Below are positions 15,167 through 15,290 of a DNA stretch of 15,290 nucleotides, in pieces. The notes beneath the pieces are model-generated. The model was given only the letters and a program-made list of their open reading frames with translations. It did not search any database and was not told the DNA's origin. Made by a program: the position numbers and the translations under genes. Numbering within the stretch: the stretch's first letter is position 1; each line of letters opens with the position of its first letter. The stretch comes from DATCJU01 sp036562635 (GTDB taxonomy: Bacteria; Actinomycetota; Actinomycetes; Mycobacteriales; Pseudonocardiaceae): assembly GCA_036562635.1 (NCBI GenBank), contig DATCJU010000092.1:1-15290 (forward strand), read 5' to 3'.

Positions 15167-15278
15167 GGTCTTACCTCGTCCCTCCTGCGCAGGTCGCCCG
15201 CCCCTCGCGGGACCTTCGTCCGCCCTTCCCGGCAACGGGGCAGGCGGAGACCAGCGGTCTTCGGTGGAACCGCCAACC
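15167..15278 (-). ncRNA. L10-leader-like regulatory RNA upstream of rplJ
   Basis: The minus strand carries GGUUGGCGGU (15278-15269) able to pair, with wobbles, with ACCGCUGGUC near 15250. The loop between them contains CCGAAGA. A hairpin UCCGCC/GGCGGA (15248-15219) follows, then GACCUGCGCAGGAGG and GGUAAGACC (15195-15167). From memory this block layout, CCGAAGACC followed by CUGCGCAGGAGG, resembles the L10 leader that binds L10(L12)4 in many bacteria. The match is by eye and not aligned. Confidence 0.55.
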
Positions 15279-15284
15279 ACTGTA
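15279..15284 (-). promoter_or_regulatory. Possible -10 box of the rplJL promoter
   Basis: TACAGT fits TAnnnT and would start transcription near 15272, directly at the L10-leader-like RNA. The matching -35 box would lie beyond the right edge, so it cannot be checked here. Confidence 0.3.
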
Positions 15285-15290
15285 CGGGAC

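Noticed and set aside
1..15290. Search for CRISPR arrays, insertion sequences, tRNA and rRNA genes, toxin-antitoxin or defence genes
   Set aside because: No repeated spacer pattern, transposase, terminal repeats, tRNA-like fold or such coding motifs were seen on either strand.

Overview
The window is GC-rich, and every convincing gene lies on the minus strand, so transcription runs from right to left. The proteins point to an actinobacterium of the Pseudonocardiales type. RpoB starts with TTG and has a MAVSRATEATAAT... N-terminus, the mce gene set is complete, and L10/L12 have actinobacterial features. The placement below order level is an inference from sequence resemblance only.

In transcription order the layout is as follows. 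(1) 15290-14952 is the rplJ leader, with an L10-leader-like RNA, an attenuator-like hairpin and a hairpin close to the rplJ ribosome binding site. (2) rplJ (L10, 14951-14409) and rplL (L7/L12, 14348-13956) are followed by a strong intrinsic terminator (13932-13903). (3) A non-coding gap of about 200 bp (13902-13708) carries an inverted repeat that could be an operator for the next operon. (4) A complete mce lipid-import operon follows: mceG ATPase, two YrbE permeases, mceA, mceB, mceC, mceD, the lipoprotein mceE, mceF, and two Mce-associated membrane proteins (13707-1982). The first eight junctions all overlap by 1-4 nt. (5) A 582-bp non-coding gap (1981-1400) contains the rpoB promoter and structured leader. 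(6) The first 466 codons of rpoB run off the left edge.

The operon should encode one machine. MceG hydrolyses ATP under two YrbE permease subunits, while MceA-F form the periplasm-spanning hexameric substrate tunnel. The Mas proteins probably stabilise or dock it. Its substrate cannot be read from this window: there is no adjacent fatty-acyl ligase, steroid catabolism gene or regulator.

The most notable point is the location. The whole mce operon sits between rplJL and rpoB, two loci that are adjacent in many bacteria. In Mycobacterium tuberculosis only the lone mceG (mkl) gene lies between rplL and rpoB, with its mce operons elsewhere. This window may therefore show an ancestral arrangement. 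I found no mobile element, CRISPR array, tRNA or rRNA. The families are all known; the open questions are the operon's location, its regulatory elements, the cysteine pattern in the MCE proteins and the unusual tails of MceG and the second Mas protein.
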